Below are positions 1 to 7,995 of a DNA stretch of 23,061 bases, in pieces (position 1 is the first letter of the stretch; each line of letters begins with the position of its first letter). Origin of the DNA: a virus; the IMG/VR virus record IMGVR_UViG_3300021089_000025, positions 1 to 23,061 of that record; one strand, 5' to 3'. A model generated the notes under the pieces. That model saw nothing but the letters and a program-made list of their open reading frames with translations, was not told where the DNA came from and ran no database searches. The position numbers were made by a program, and so were the translations under genes.

Positions 1-10
1 CCAGACAGAG

Positions 11-70
11 GGCACCCCCCATTTAATCAGGGGAGAATCTAGGGGGCGCCTAAATTATTTTTCATTTTTT
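11..70 (+). terminator. Possible imperfect terminator at left edge
   Basis: Bases 11-19 can pair with 42-50: three G/C pairs, one A-C mismatch, then five C-G pairs, around a 22-nt loop. A T-rich stretch follows at about 57-70, set back from the stem by several bases. This could end a transcript arriving from the left. The mismatch and the displaced T-run make it weaker than the other two terminators in the window. Confidence 0.35.
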
Positions 71-100
71 TATACAAAATTGGAAAAAATTCGACGTCGG

Positions 101-130
101 TTGACAGAGAGGGTTATACACTAACATTAT
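101..130 (+). promoter_or_regulatory. Candidate sigma70-like promoter upstream of terL
   Basis: A perfect -35 hexamer TTGACA sits at 101-106. An 18-bp spacer leads to CATTAT at 125-130, a 4 of 6 match to TATAAT. An 8-bp palindrome CGACGTCG at 92-99 lies directly upstream and could be an operator. The surrounding 1-217 region has no gene. It would drive the packaging and head genes. The call is from consensus matching only. Confidence 0.4.
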
Positions 131-131
131 T

Positions 132-194
132 CTATAGCGCCCTTAAAGAAAACACTAGACTATGGTGCTCAGTGACTATAGCACCCTTAAAGAA
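132..194 (+). promoter_or_regulatory. Direct repeat of a 19-bp element (two copies)
   Basis: CTATAGCGCCCTTAAAGAA at 132-150 recurs at 176-194 with a single G-to-A change, start to start 44 bp. CTATAG resembles the initiation core of T7-type phage RNA polymerase promoters, so the copies could be tandem phage promoters, or sites for a regulator or the terminase. GGTGCT (164-169) can pair with AGCACC (180-185) inside copy two. GGTGC (164-168) can also pair with GCGCC (137-141) in copy one using one G-U pair. Function is inferred; only the repeat is certain. Confidence 0.5.
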
Positions 195-217
195 TGTGTT
201 TAGATGAGAGAGCTAAG

Positions 218-1888
218 ATGGCTACTAATGAAATAAAGACTACACAGGAAGCGCAGCGACCTGCTTTAACTAATTTAGAGAAGTTAAGTCTAAAGAAAGA
301 ACTAGTTAGAAGACAGAGACAAGAAAAGTTTAAATCTGACTTTGCTTCCTTTGCTGAAGCAGAAATTAAGATTATTACTAAAGATAGTGCCCTAGGGTTT
401 GTTCCCTTTAAATTTAATGCTGCCCAAGATCTTATTAATAATAAGTTAGAGCAACAGTTAAAGGAGACTGGTAAGGTAAGAGCTATTATACTAAAAGCAA
501 GACAACAGGGCATTAGCACCTATTGTGCAGCTAGAGTATTTTGGAAGACCTACTACATGCCTCATACTAGATCTGTGGTAATGGCCCATGATGGCCCTAC
601 GTCAGAAGCACTATTCACTATGGGTAAGAATATCATTCAGAATATGGATGCTAAGATTTCACTATCTAAAGGTAACAGCAGAGAGATACAATTTGAGCAT
701 AATGACTCAGGTTATCGATTATACACTGCTGGATCACCTGAAGCTGGAAGGGGTACAACACCTACCATAGCTCATCTATCAGAGGTAGCCTTCTGGACCC
801 ATGATGAGAGAATACTAGCGGGATTATTCCAAGGGATAAGCCAAGCAGATGGTACTGAAGTTATTGTGGAATCCACAGCTAACGGTGCTACAGGTGAGTT
901 CCATAGATTATTTAGAGGTGCAATGGCTGGGGAGAATGAATACATACCTGTATTTATCCCTTGGTTCCTAACCCCTGAGTACTTTAGAACTGCACCAGAG
1001 GCCTTTGAATTAGACCTCGATGAAGAGAAGTATAGGGATGAGTACGAATTAAGTGATGATCAAATGTATTGGAGAAGACTTAAGATTGCAGAGGGTGGTG
1101 CTTTAAAGTTTAAGCAAGAGTACCCTGCCAATCCTGAGGAGGCCTTCTTAGTATCTGGATCATCTGTATTTGATCCTGAGATAGTTAATAAATTGTTACC
1201 ATCTACGCCCATATCTACCCGTGTATTTAATCTACAAGCGGGTACATTTGATGAGGGGCGGGAGGGTAGTTTAGAGTTGTGGCAGTACCCCGATTGGGAA
1301 TCCAATTATATTGTATCCGCTGACGTATCCTTAGGGGTGGGGCAGGACTATTCAACAGCTACTGTAATGACAACTGATCGTCAAGTCATAGCTATGTATA
1401 GGAACAATAGAGTTGACCCATCGTTATTCGGAGATGTGTTATTCTACCTAGGCAGGTATTTCAATAATGCCCTGCTAGCTGTAGAGTCTAACTCTATGGG
1501 TATTGCCACCCTAAACAGATTAAAACAGATGGAATATGTGAATCTATATTATCAGACTAAAGCTGCTAATATGGATAATACTGAGGGAGATCGACCTGGA
1601 TTCAGAACCACTAGTGCTTCTAAACCTATGATTATAGGTTATTTGAAGAGAGCTATTGAAGATGAAGACATAGGTCTACCCAGTAAACATATGATATCTG
1701 AGCTTAAGTCTTATGTGTCTAACGAGAATGGATCTACGGGTGCATTACCGGGTTGTCACGATGATACTGTTATTGCAGTAGCAATAGGACTAGAGGTCCT
1801 TAGAACCCATGCTGATAAACTAGCTGGGAATAGGGTATCTTGGAAGCAGAAGAATATGCATTATAACAATGATTCCAATTGGCTATAG
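218..1888 (+). CDS. terL: Terminase large subunit (packaging ATPase-nuclease)
   Basis: This is the motor that pumps DNA into the prohead through the portal and cuts the concatemer. From the start at 218 (556 residues) the ATPase shows a Walker A-type loop ARQQGIST (about 94-101), a Walker B region with LSEVAFW (about 187-193; the E is the likely catalytic acid) and ESTANG (about 218-223), typical of terminase motif III. The C-terminal RNase H-like nuclease shows SADVS (D about 369), AVESN (E about 423) and HDDT (D about 515-516). Length fits the family. I chose ATG 218 because AGAGAG precedes it at good spacing. An in-frame ATG at 194 would overlap the upstream repeat and has little ribosome-binding sequence. 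It is the first gene of the head operon. Confidence 0.95.
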   Translation: MATNEIKTTQEAQRPALTNLEKLSLKKELVRRQRQEKFKSDFASFAEAEIKIITKDSALGFVPFKFNAAQDLINNKLEQQLKETGKVRAIILKARQQGISTYCAARVFWKTYYMPHTRSVVMAHDGPTSEALFTMGKNIIQNMDAKISLSKGNSREIQFEHNDSGYRLYTAGSPEAGRGTTPTIAHLSEVAFWTHDERILAGLFQGISQADGTEVIVESTANGATGEFHRLFRGAMAGENEYIPVFIPWFLTPEYFRTAPEAFELDLDEEKYRDEYELSDDQMYWRRLKIAEGGALKFKQEYPANPEEAFLVSGSSVFDPEIVNKLLPSTPISTRVFNLQAGTFDEGREGSLELWQYPDWESNYIVSADVSLGVGQDYSTATVMTTDRQVIAMYRNNRVDPSLFGDVLFYLGRYFNNALLAVESNSMGIATLNRLKQMEYVNLYYQTKAANMDNTEGDRPGFRTTSASKPMIIGYLKRAIEDEDIGLPSKHMISELKSYVSNENGSTGALPGCHDDTVIAVAIGLEVLRTHADKLAGNRVSWKQKNMHYNNDSNWL

Positions 1889-1904
1889 AGCCTGAGAGAT
1901 GATG

Positions 1905-2453
1905 ATGACTGATAAGATTACTAATAAACCTAAGAAGCCAAAAAAGATAGATAAAGAAAGTTTAAAGATTCCGGGAACTAATTCGTATCCTAAGTACGTA
2001 CCTGTTACCCCGGAAGAACATGCTAAGAATCTCACTGATGGGCAAAAAAGAGCTATGGCTCATCCCGGAGGTGAGAACTTAGTTCTATTTAGAGATAGGG
2101 CTGCTTCTGTTGAAGCTAGAGAGAAGAGTCAAGCTACTAAAGCTAGACGTAGAGCAGAGATTAAAGAGTTAGGTCTCTTTGTTAAAGCTCTAGATTCTAT
2201 TGGTTATGAAGTATCTGGACAAGCCCCTAAGGGCTTAGATGTGTTAAAGCTACTAATGGTTAAAGCTATGCAGGGCGGTGATGATGCAGAAGCTGGTCGT
2301 TTAGCAGCACTAGTTGCTGAGTATGAAGCGCCTAAGCTTACCCGTAGAGATGTGGTAACAACTAGTGTTGAAGCTAAAGATCTAACAGATGATGAACTAA
2401 TGGCTGCATTAGCAGAATTAGAGGTTGTTGAAACTGTGGAGGTATCAAAATGA
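1905..2453 (+). CDS. Small acidic/basic phage protein, possible terminase small subunit
   Basis: About 182 residues, starting 16 bases after terL. The N-terminus is Lys/Pro-rich. A charged helical middle with RRAEIKELGLFVKALD is followed by a region with GGDDAEAGRLAALVAEYEAP, then an acidic C-terminus with LTDDELMAALAELE. The DNA-binding-like basic part, helical middle and position beside terL make a small-terminase role possible, but I cannot show a helix-turn-helix. Three consecutive ATG codons (1899, 1902, 1905) follow GAGAG at 1894-1898; 1905 has the best spacing. The stop overlaps the next start as ATGA. Function remains unproven. Confidence 0.75.
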   Translation: MTDKITNKPKKPKKIDKESLKIPGTNSYPKYVPVTPEEHAKNLTDGQKRAMAHPGGENLVLFRDRAASVEAREKSQATKARRRAEIKELGLFVKALDSIGYEVSGQAPKGLDVLKLLMVKAMQGGDDAEAGRLAALVAEYEAPKLTRRDVVTTSVEAKDLTDDELMAALAELEVVETVEVSK

Positions 2454-2602
2454 GTACAGCATATGTAAGGCCTAAACCAAATGAAGCAGACCCTACTGGT
2501 AGTAATAAAGAAGCTTACGGTAAGGCTTATAAGGCTAAGGTGGCCCGTAGTTCTAAGAATGAAAGAGCTGGTAAGTATAAGATTGAGACTTACCGAAAAT
2601 AA
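2450..2602 (+). CDS. 50-residue basic protein, unknown function
   Basis: A short ORF starts in an ATGA overlap with the preceding gene, which points to translational coupling, and ends at TAA 2600-2602. The product is 50 residues, rich in Lys, Ala and Tyr, with no hydrophobic segment. Lys/Arg spacing in the middle suggests binding to nucleic acid or an acidic partner. Codon use looks like that of its neighbours. It lies between packaging genes and the portal, so an accessory packaging or virion role is plausible but is inference. I do not recognise a family. Confidence 0.6.
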   Translation: MSTAYVRPKPNEADPTGSNKEAYGKAYKAKVARSSKNERAGKYKIETYRK

Positions 2603-2651
2603 ACTTATATAACTAGTGATAGTTTGTATGGCCTAATCTCGGAGATAGAAT

Positions 2652-4871
2652 ATGGCGAAGAAGAAGTTTGAGAAGGTGGACGATGATGCACTCTTAGTGC
2701 AAATCGAGAGTGGAGTGAAAGGTTCTACAGGAACTTGGCTCAACTCATCTGACCTCACACGTGAAAGGCGTATGGCAACCCATGAGTATGCTGGTTTAGC
2801 TACAGGTCACTTATCACCTGAAGGTGTATCAGGGATTGTGTCTTCGGATACAACCGAGACGATAGAGGCTTACTTAGCTGTAATCTCTGAATTAATGTTA
2901 AACAATGAGAAGATCGCTAGGTTTACACCTTATGATCAAACACCTGCTGCACTTAAATCTGCACAGGATGCTTCTGATATTGTGAACTATTGTGTCTTTA
3001 AAAAGAACAATGGTTGGACACTACTGAATACGTGGATCAAAGCCTCCTTACTTTGGAAAAATGCAATTATCCGCTGGGATTATGTAGAAGATTTTAAATA
3101 CGAGTATGAAGAGTTTGATGAAATTAGCCAAGAATCCTTGGATGAGAAACTGGGTGAATCAGATGTTGAGATTGCAGGTGAATTGTTTATCTCACCTCGT
3201 ACTGACGGTGTGTATTATTCTGATGTTCGTTTAAAGAAGAAGATAGACAAGAGTCGTGTTAAGATTGAGAACATTCCTCAAGAAGGTTTTCGTATTAGTC
3301 GGGATGCCACTAGTCTAGATGATGCTGCCTTTGTAGGTATTGAACTAGATCTTACTCGTAGTGAGATTCGTTCTGAATGGCCTGATATCGCTAAAGATAT
3401 TGATGATTGGGATGATTTAGGTGATGAAAACTGGTCTGGTGAATACTCGGAAGAGATTGCTGCTCGTAAGCAAATCACTGGACAAAACTATAATGCCACC
3501 AGTTCTCGTGAAGATAACAGTGCATTAGAAGCTAGCCAGATTGTTACAGTTACTGAGTGTTGGATTAGAGTAGACCGGGATGGTGATGGTATTGCTGAAC
3601 TTAAGCACATCATTGTGGCTGGTGATAACGTACTATTTGAAGAAGATGTGGATAGCATTAACTTAGCATCTATCTGTCCTTTCGAAGTACCTTATGAGTT
3701 CTTTGGTCTATCTGTAGCAGATATGACCCGTAGCTCCACCTTAGCATCTACTGCGATATTACGTGGATTTGTTGAGAACACTTACTTAACGAACTACAGC
3801 CCTCGATTGGCTGACCCCAATGTTGTAGACTTCTCTGCCTTGCAGAACATGAAGCCTAAAGACATTATTGCAACTAACGGTAACCCGCAGGGTGCAGTTA
3901 CAATGTTGCAACCTGAAACAATCAGTACTGGTACAGTTCCTCTCTTGCAGCATTTGCAGATACATAAGGAACAAGCCACTGGTATGTCTAAGGCTGCACA
4001 AGGTTTGAATGATGAACTATATGTGTCAGGTAACTCTGAGACTAAGTTAGCAATGACCCAAACAGCTGCACAGAAGCGTATACAGCACATTGCACGTATA
4101 TTTGCTGAGACAGGCTTTAAGCGTTTAGCTGAAGGTGTCTACAGTACTATGCGTAGGAATATGAAGAAGGCTATTACACCAAACTACACTGGCGTTTATG
4201 CTATGGTAGATATTGATAAATTGCCTAATCATATGGATATGATTGTAGATGTGGATTTAGGTGAGAATAGCAACGCTAATAAGCGTAGTAAACTTACCAT
4301 GATTGCAACCCAACTACTTCCTATGGTTAAGGAAGGTGGTCAGGAAATGATTCTTCGACCTGACGTCACAGCTGCATTAGCAAATAACTTGCTATCTAGC
4401 ATGGATGAGAATCCATTGGACTACTTAGAAGATTATAATTCTGAAGAGTTCAAAGAGAAAGCTAAGGGTGACTCTGAGAAGAAACAGAAGGAAGCCGAAG
4501 AAGCTAAGAAGTTAGCTACAGAAGCTGAGAAGACACAGATGGATCTAGCTAAGGCTAATGTTAACTATACGAATGTACAAGCAAGTAATGCTATACAGGA
4601 TAATACTAAGCAACTAGCTGTAGCGATTGACAGACATTTCCAAGAGTGGGAGAAGCTACGTCAAGATGCTCTTAAGGATGAACTACCCCCTCCTCAAATG
4701 CCCAATATGGAAGAAACCATTAAGAAGGCATCTGCGGTTATTAGTGGGTTAGGTAAACCTCAAGATAGTGGCGGTGGTATCTTAGATGATGCTGTCCGTA
4801 AGATGGGTATTGAACCCGAACAAGCCATGCAGATGATGCAGAAAATGATGCAAGGCGGACCTCCGCAATAA
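2652..4871 (+). CDS. Portal protein
   Basis: At 739 residues this is in the size range of large podovirus portals, the dodecameric ring at the head vertex through which DNA enters and leaves. Portal-like features are the long acidic/aromatic N-terminal half, a central beta segment around RDGDGIAELKHIIVAGDNVL (about residues 309-328), and the following PFEVPYEFFGLSVADMTRSS. A long charged coiled coil follows (about 595-680, rich in EKKQKEAEEAKK), then a Met/Gln-rich tail (QAMQMMQKMMQGG) that could form the barrel or crown. Position after terL and before scaffold and capsid agrees. The start follows CGGAG at good spacing. The family call rests on motif style and synteny, not a search. Confidence 0.88.
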   Translation: MAKKKFEKVDDDALLVQIESGVKGSTGTWLNSSDLTRERRMATHEYAGLATGHLSPEGVSGIVSSDTTETIEAYLAVISELMLNNEKIARFTPYDQTPAALKSAQDASDIVNYCVFKKNNGWTLLNTWIKASLLWKNAIIRWDYVEDFKYEYEEFDEISQESLDEKLGESDVEIAGELFISPRTDGVYYSDVRLKKKIDKSRVKIENIPQEGFRISRDATSLDDAAFVGIELDLTRSEIRSEWPDIAKDIDDWDDLGDENWSGEYSEEIAARKQITGQNYNATSSREDNSALEASQIVTVTECWIRVDRDGDGIAELKHIIVAGDNVLFEEDVDSINLASICPFEVPYEFFGLSVADMTRSSTLASTAILRGFVENTYLTNYSPRLADPNVVDFSALQNMKPKDIIATNGNPQGAVTMLQPETISTGTVPLLQHLQIHKEQATGMSKAAQGLNDELYVSGNSETKLAMTQTAAQKRIQHIARIFAETGFKRLAEGVYSTMRRNMKKAITPNYTGVYAMVDIDKLPNHMDMIVDVDLGENSNANKRSKLTMIATQLLPMVKEGGQEMILRPDVTAALANNLLSSMDENPLDYLEDYNSEEFKEKAKGDSEKKQKEAEEAKKLATEAEKTQMDLAKANVNYTNVQASNAIQDNTKQLAVAIDRHFQEWEKLRQDALKDELPPPQMPNMEETIKKASAVISGLGKPQDSGGGILDDAVRKMGIEPEQAMQMMQKMMQGGPPQ

Positions 4872-4883
4872 AGGTGTTTTAAA

Positions 4884-5246
4884 ATGCGTAAGGAATATGA
4901 AGAAGTAGCTAAAAGACGTTTAGCTAATACAGCAAATCACGGTAGTCATAAGATTCACCCTGATGTGTTGGCACGTAAGGCCCATGTGGAAGCAGAGTTT
5001 ACATCTAGAGTTTTAGATGAATTCTTCATGTCTTCCTATGGGGAAATACTGGTAGAGTACTTCACTCAGTGGCTTAGAACAGAGCCACATGAGACGAAGA
5101 CCCGTGAGTTCTTATACTCTTGTGCTATGGCTTTGGGTTCCGTGAAGGAACAGCTGGTTAGGCAAGAAATGTATGGTAAGAACGTACCTGTTATGGATGA
5201 AATGAAGCACAAAGAAGAGGCCGATGCCTCAGAAGGAGAAGATTAA
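4884..5246 (+). CDS. Conserved-looking head-module protein, unknown function
   Basis: 120 residues, 12 bases after the portal stop, preceded by AAAGGTG. It is soluble and mostly helical. The N-terminus is basic, the centre aromatic (FFMSSYGEILVEYFTQWLRT), and the C-terminus acidic (EEADASEGED). No membrane segment or cysteine motif stands out. Its stop shares one base with the scaffold start (TAATG), so it is probably translated with the scaffold. The position between portal and scaffold suggests a role in prohead assembly, but I do not recognise the family. Confidence 0.8.
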   Translation: MRKEYEEVAKRRLANTANHGSHKIHPDVLARKAHVEAEFTSRVLDEFFMSSYGEILVEYFTQWLRTEPHETKTREFLYSCAMALGSVKEQLVRQEMYGKNVPVMDEMKHKEEADASEGED

Positions 5247-6349
5247 TGTCTATTATAGACCCTACCCAATCGGATGGCGCTATTGGCACTGATGCAGCTT
5301 TTGAAAAAGTACTGCAATCCAGTGATTTCTTTAAAGAAGCAGCAGATGGTGTACCTGAACTTGATGATCAGGCCACAGAAGAAGCTAGCACCGATGAACC
5401 CGAAGAACTTGAAGAAGTAGAGACAGAGTCTGATGACGACGATATTGTCGACGAAGAAGCTGAAGAAGAAGATGAAGAAACCTCTGATGAGGAAGAAACT
5501 GAAGAAGAAACTACGGACGACCCCGTTGGGGATATTCTAGATCCTGCAGAATATGATCTAGACAATCTGCTAGTAAGTGTTAAAATTGATGGTGAGGAAC
5601 GTACCGTATCTGTCAATGATGTAATAAAAGGTTACAGTACTGAACAATCTCTAGGTGCCAAGGGCCGTGAATTCGGAGAAGAACGTAAGAAGTTCGAATC
5701 TGAGAAGGCGACTTACAACCAAGAAATATCTGCGTTAGCCGCAGCAGCATCTGAGCAGCTAATGGCTAACGAGAAGTACTGGGAAGGGCAGTATGTATCT
5801 ATTGAGAAGGAACGGGAAACCGCTCGTGATGATGGTGATACATACGCCGCTTCTGAACTTAAAGACAAGTTAGGCGAAGCACAAGAACAATACTGGAATG
5901 CCCGTAAGCAGCGTGAGACTATCACGTCTAATGCTAAAGCGAAGCAGGATGGTATAGACCAAGCGATGATAAGTAAAGGTGTAGAGCATTTTAATGCTAC
6001 TATACATGAGCATATTTCGGATTGGGATGACTCTGTAGCTGCCGCTGTACGAACTTTTGCGCTAGAAGAGGGGTTACCTGAATCACTATTAAATGTGGTT
6101 ACTGATCCTGCTATTATTAAATTTGTCGACGGTTATAGACGTATGAAAACTAATGTGTCTACGGGTGCTAAGAAACGGGCTAAGGTTGTTACCAAAAAAG
6201 CTCCACCTAAAAAGGGCCAGAGTTCTCGTCAAAAAGACCAGACACGTAAGCTATCCACCCGCAATAAAGTATTATCCGGAAACGGGGATGCAAGCGATGA
6301 ACAGGATTTCTTACGTTCCTTAGCGGCTAGATCGCTGGGAGAACGATAA
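5246..6349 (+). CDS. Capsid scaffolding protein
   Basis: 367 residues. The first third is extremely acidic (runs of Glu and Asp around residues 45-95). Next is a short beta-like segment with LLVSVKIDGEERTVSVNDVI, a motif common in phage scaffolds. A long charged coiled coil (about 140-235) follows, and the C-terminal tail is strongly basic (KKRAKVVTKKAPPKKG near 310). Acidic start, coiled-coil rod and basic tail are the usual scaffold design; the tail would bind the capsid protein inside the prohead. It precedes the capsid gene and overlaps both neighbours by one base. Confidence 0.85.
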   Translation: MSIIDPTQSDGAIGTDAAFEKVLQSSDFFKEAADGVPELDDQATEEASTDEPEELEEVETESDDDDIVDEEAEEEDEETSDEEETEEETTDDPVGDILDPAEYDLDNLLVSVKIDGEERTVSVNDVIKGYSTEQSLGAKGREFGEERKKFESEKATYNQEISALAAAASEQLMANEKYWEGQYVSIEKERETARDDGDTYAASELKDKLGEAQEQYWNARKQRETITSNAKAKQDGIDQAMISKGVEHFNATIHEHISDWDDSVAAAVRTFALEEGLPESLLNVVTDPAIIKFVDGYRRMKTNVSTGAKKRAKVVTKKAPPKKGQSSRQKDQTRKLSTRNKVLSGNGDASDEQDFLRSLAARSLGER

Positions 6350-6558
6350 TGATTGAACAGCTAAATAAAGCTATAGAGATTCTAGAGCGCCAAAGGGCAC
6401 CCCTATTGAGGGAAATTACCTATAACGAAGGACGTGCCCGAACTATTGCACCACAGCTTTACTATGTAAATCTGTTGTTATTGCAACTAAAAGAAGAGGT
6501 AAAGAGCTTAACCGCAGAAATACCTCGGGGTGTAGGTCGCCCTAGAAAAGAAGCATAG
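6349..6558 (+). CDS. Small coiled-coil protein with AT-hook-like tail
   Basis: 69 residues, starting in a TAATG overlap with the scaffold stop. Residues 1-58 form a charged amphipathic helix with Leu spacing suited to a coiled coil (LLLLQLKEEVKSLTAEI). The C-terminus GVGRPRKEA resembles the GRP core of an AT-hook DNA-binding motif. It might touch packaged DNA or regulate the adjacent capsid leader, or be a scaffold accessory; none of this is shown. It is the last gene before the 253-base capsid leader. Confidence 0.7.
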   Translation: MIEQLNKAIEILERQRAPLLREITYNEGRARTIAPQLYYVNLLLLQLKEEVKSLTAEIPRGVGRPRKEA

Positions 6559-6811
6559 AGAGAGTTACTCTATAACACTATAAACCTAATTACTAGATGG
6601 CGGTTAATAGCCCCCTACCTGCACAGTAATTACAGAAGAGAGAACAGTAATTTGACCAGAGGCTGTTCTCAACTCTGCAACGTAAGATGGATGTGAATAA
6701 TATATATGGAGATGGAGGTTACGACTTCTTACCAAGATATGTGGACTGCGCATAATTCTCTACTCAACGGTCGTTAAGTTAAATTTTAATATCTAATAGG
6801 AAAATAGCAAA
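6559..6811 (+). promoter_or_regulatory. Structured leader of the major capsid gene
   Basis: This is the longest internal gap in the window. It carries a direct repeat ACAGTAATT at 6623-6631 and 6644-6652, spaced 21 bp (two helical turns). A perfect inverted repeat, GAGAACAG (6640-6647) with CTGTTCTC (6663-6670), has a 15-nt loop and overlaps the second direct repeat. AGGA precedes the capsid start. I could not identify a convincing -35/-10 pair. ORFs of 22-23 codons between about 6687 and 6780 lack good ribosome sites. A promoter, RNA processing site or operator for the highly expressed capsid gene is the likely content. Confidence 0.45.
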
Positions 6812-7926
6812 ATGGCTAATTATACTTCTACAGGCCCTAAGGGCAAGAACGCTGCCGCTACTACCGAAAAGGAAGACTTGGCGAACTTTATCTCGATGAT
6901 TACTCGTGATGAGACTCCGTTTACTTCTTCAATCGGTAAAAACAAAGCGACTGCAATCTTTCACGAATGGAACACTGACGAACTAGATACTGTTCGACAG
7001 TCTACTGTTGCTGAAGGAACTGACATCGGTTCTACCTTCCAGAACCCAGATGCCCGTGCTCGTTTAGGCAACTATACTCAAATCAACTCTAAGCAACTTA
7101 AGGTTTCTGGCACTAAACGTGCTGTAGATCAAGCTGGTGTAGCTGATGAGTACTCTTATCAATTGAAGAAGCGTGGCACAGAAATGCGTCGTGACTTCGA
7201 CATCCATGCAACTAGTTATGTTGGCGGTTCTACTGCTGCTGGTACTGATGCTGGTGCTAACACTGGTGGTGCTATCCGTCGTGCAGCTGGCTTCTTGTCA
7301 TTTGTAGACGCTGGTAACGTTACCTCTGCTGCTACTGTTTCTGGTACTGGTGATGCTGATGGTACTGTTTCCGCTACTGGTGGTGCTACTGTACTTCCTG
7401 TTGCTGCTACTGGTACTAACGCTGTTACCTTCGGTAAGCTTGAGTTATCTCAGGTTGACGAGACTATGCAGAAGATCTATGAAGCTGGTGGTAAAGCCAC
7501 TAAGTTAATGGTATCCCCTTCTCTACGTCGTGAGTTCTCTGCCAAGGCACAAGCTGCTGGTGCAACTACTTCTACTGGAGCTGGTTCTGTAGGTAACGCT
7601 CGTCGTTCTATTGACGACGGCAAGCTACGTCAATCAGTTGAGATGTACATGTCTGACTTCGGTGACATCATGGTTGTACCTAACTACTTGATGGGTCTAG
7701 CACCTAAGCAAGTAACTGGTACACTGATGCATCTGGTTTCGCTGCCGCTGACTCTACTGCCTTGATCTATGATCCAATGTGGTGGAATATCTCTACTCTA
7801 CGTCCTATGCAGGAAGTAGACGTAGGTCAGCAAGGTGACTCTACTGTCGGCCTAATGGTTGAAGAGTGTACCCTAGAATGTCGTAACCCTAAAGGTTCTG
7901 GCGTCATTGTTGGTCTAACTAAGTAG
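6812..7926 (+). CDS. Major capsid protein (DUF5309-type), apparent -1 frameshift
   Basis: This builds the capsid lattice. The N-terminal half (TKEDLANFISMITRDETPF-like start, then a stretch with TQINSKQLKVSGTKRAVDQAG) matches the style of DUF5309/SU10-like capsid proteins. Residues about 170-206 form a Gly/Ala/Thr/Val-rich insertion, possibly an exposed loop. The initial frame ends at TGA 7763-7765 (317 residues) with an unrelated-looking tail. The -1 frame is open from 7708 to TAG 7924-7926 and encodes the expected family C-terminus (ALIYDPMWWNISTLRPM, then VEECTLECRNPKGSGVIVGL). A join at codon 300 gives about 371 residues. One lost A in CAAAGT at 7710-7711 would explain it. The start follows TAGGAAAA. 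Strong codon bias toward GCT, GGT and ACT suggests high expression. Confidence 0.88.
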
Positions 7927-7939
7927 AAATACTAGTTAT

Positions 7940-7980
7940 AACCCTACAGGTAAATTAAGGTTTACTTGTAGGGTTTTTTT
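7940..7980 (+). terminator. Strong rho-independent terminator after capsid gene
   Basis: Bases 7940-7954 pair with 7961-7975 in a 15-bp stem with one G-U pair and a 6-nt loop (TTAAGG). A T-run continues to 7980. It lies 14 bases past the frameshifted capsid stop at 7926, not at the earlier stop 7765, which supports the longer capsid reading frame. Confidence 0.9.
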
Positions 7981-7995
7981 AATCTGGAGATGATG

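Noticed and set aside
194-217. Upstream ATG of terL at 194
   Set aside because: It overlaps the last base of the repeated 19-bp element and lacks a ribosome site; ATG 218 has AGAGAG at proper spacing.
5368-5616. Minus-strand Ser-rich open frame
   Set aside because: It is the complement of the Glu/Asp-rich scaffold N-terminus, where GAA/GAT codons read as Ser on the other strand.
6687-6780. ORFs of 22-23 codons in the capsid leader
   Set aside because: Poor ribosome sites and overlapping competing frames; cannot be separated from chance.
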